A stretch of 64,000 nt of DNA from Symsagittifera roscoffensis (taxonomy: Eukaryota; Xenacoelomorpha; Acoela; Convolutidae). The stretch lies in assembly GCF_963678635.1 (NCBI RefSeq), contig NC_087062.1, forward strand, positions 498,001 to 562,000. Reading direction: 5' to 3'. The position numbers and the translations under genes are program-made. Below, in pieces: positions 63,305 to 64,000 of this stretch. Within the stretch, counting starts at the first letter, position 1. The number at the start of each line of letters is the position of its first letter. A model generated the notes under the pieces. It was given only the letters and a program-made list of their open reading frames with translations, was not told the DNA's origin and searched no databases.

Positions 63305-64000
63305 AAACCATTTGGCATCACGAAAATTGGGGCAAGAATCATGTCAATAATCACAGTGGGCGGCCACGAAATAACAAGAAGTGAACCGAGTGATCAGATA
63401 ATAATGCACATAGATGTGTACGCGGATTACTTGAGTGCAACAAGTTCGCAAACTCCTTCTAGAGTTTTAGGAGCATTACTCACGAAAGGTGGTAGTAAAT
63501 CAGTTCGCAAAGACAACAGATACACAGAAGCCTAGGGACCACATGAGGTCATGTTGAATATAGATGGTATAAACATCTACACAAAAACTATGAGAACATG
63601 TGATGAGGATCTAGCCGGGCAAATCTATGTTGGTAGAGAGGAACTAAAAGTGAGATCCATTTCGATGGAACAATTGATCTTAATAATTCGATGTTCAGGA
63701 TTGAAAACCCGGAAAGCAAGTACCTAATTAAACCGATGAATTTGATTATGGCGAATGAAAATAAGGCTTCTGTTTTCTTGAGTAGGAGGGTTAGATTGAA
63801 AGTGAATGATGCGGCAATAGTAAATATACGGATGAAAAACTATGATGAACTAAGCGACAACAAACAAGTATGTAGAGTACCCAATCCAAATAGTCAAAAG
63901 TGCTGCTATTTTTGGAAGATCCTTCTCAATAACCAAGAGTGGCCTCTGCATCAGTGTCTTGCTGAATACTCTTGATATATCAATCACAATCCAGAGGGGG
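63305..64000 (+). pseudogene. Protease region and start of RT connection (downstream element, truncated by window)
   Basis: The block before the protease is present (MSIITVGGHEITR, VYADYLSATSSQ, VMLNIDGINIYTKT, GQIYVGREELKVRS). Around 63665 the sequence jumps to the far end of the protease (GTIDLNNSMFRIENPESKY), so the LDTGA active site found at 12481 in the other element is deleted. It continues NENKASVFLSRRVRLKV, VCRVPNPNSQ and LCISVLLNTLDISI-like sequence into the RT connection, running off the window. Confidence 0.7.

Noticed and set aside
1-64000. CRISPR arrays, prokaryotic operons, ribosomal RNA, tRNA
   Set aside because: None seen; gene content, introns and transposons are eukaryotic.

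Overview
The window looks like nematode nuclear DNA, probably Caenorhabditis or a close relative. I infer this from AT-rich flanks, short introns with T-rich acceptors, nematode-style small C2H2 proteins, and a dense nest of Ty3/gypsy-type LTR retrotransposons and a Maverick (Polinton). No intact host gene is visible. Almost every coding region is decayed, so most entries are pseudogenes.

Layout. 1-5.7 kb is AT-rich sequence with three tandem-repeat arrays, one zinc-finger exon and one unrecognised ORF. 5997-57384 is a composite giant LTR retrotransposon: left LTR (5997-6913), long leader with a 25-bp minisatellite, broken gag, protease and reverse transcriptase, then the integrase C-terminus, a pol tail and an unusual accessory region (16.65-20.73 kb) that includes an SGNH/GDSL-hydrolase-like domain. 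At about 20.74 kb the sequence jumps back into an integrase core (second pol copy, D-x58-D-x35-E) and repeats the tail and accessory region. It then adds a further accessory polyprotein (47.84-51.47 kb) that lies largely inside a 4154-bp tandem duplication, and ends in the right LTR (56460-57384). A second, diverged element of the same broad family runs from a probable LTR at about 57385-58125 through leader minisatellites, gag and a protease remnant to the end of the window.

A 21,057-bp Maverick (21667-42723) is inserted in the second integrase copy. It has TIRs of about 230 bp beginning AG, and a perfect 6-bp target duplication TGGGTT; the paralogous integrase at 14.88 kb gives the empty site. 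It carries a protein-primed family B DNA polymerase with three N-terminal C2H2 fingers and two predicted introns, adenain-like protease, major capsid protein, pVI/pX-like protein, penton-like minor capsid protein, packaging ATPase, retroviral-type integrase and several unrecognised genes. The integrase module is triplicated in tandem (1434-bp units) and its 5' end overlaps another ORF by 302 nt. Replication (polymerase), integration (integrase) and virion morphogenesis (capsid, protease, ATPase) genes are all represented, but the polymerase, ATPase, protease and major capsid genes carry stops or frameshifts, so this copy should not be autonomous.

The least described material is the roughly 11 kb of coding sequence downstream of pol in the retrotransposon (SGNH domain plus a polyprotein of about 1200 codons), the overlapping and triplicated Maverick integrase module, and an iterated motif array between divergent Maverick genes at 29.6-29.85 kb.
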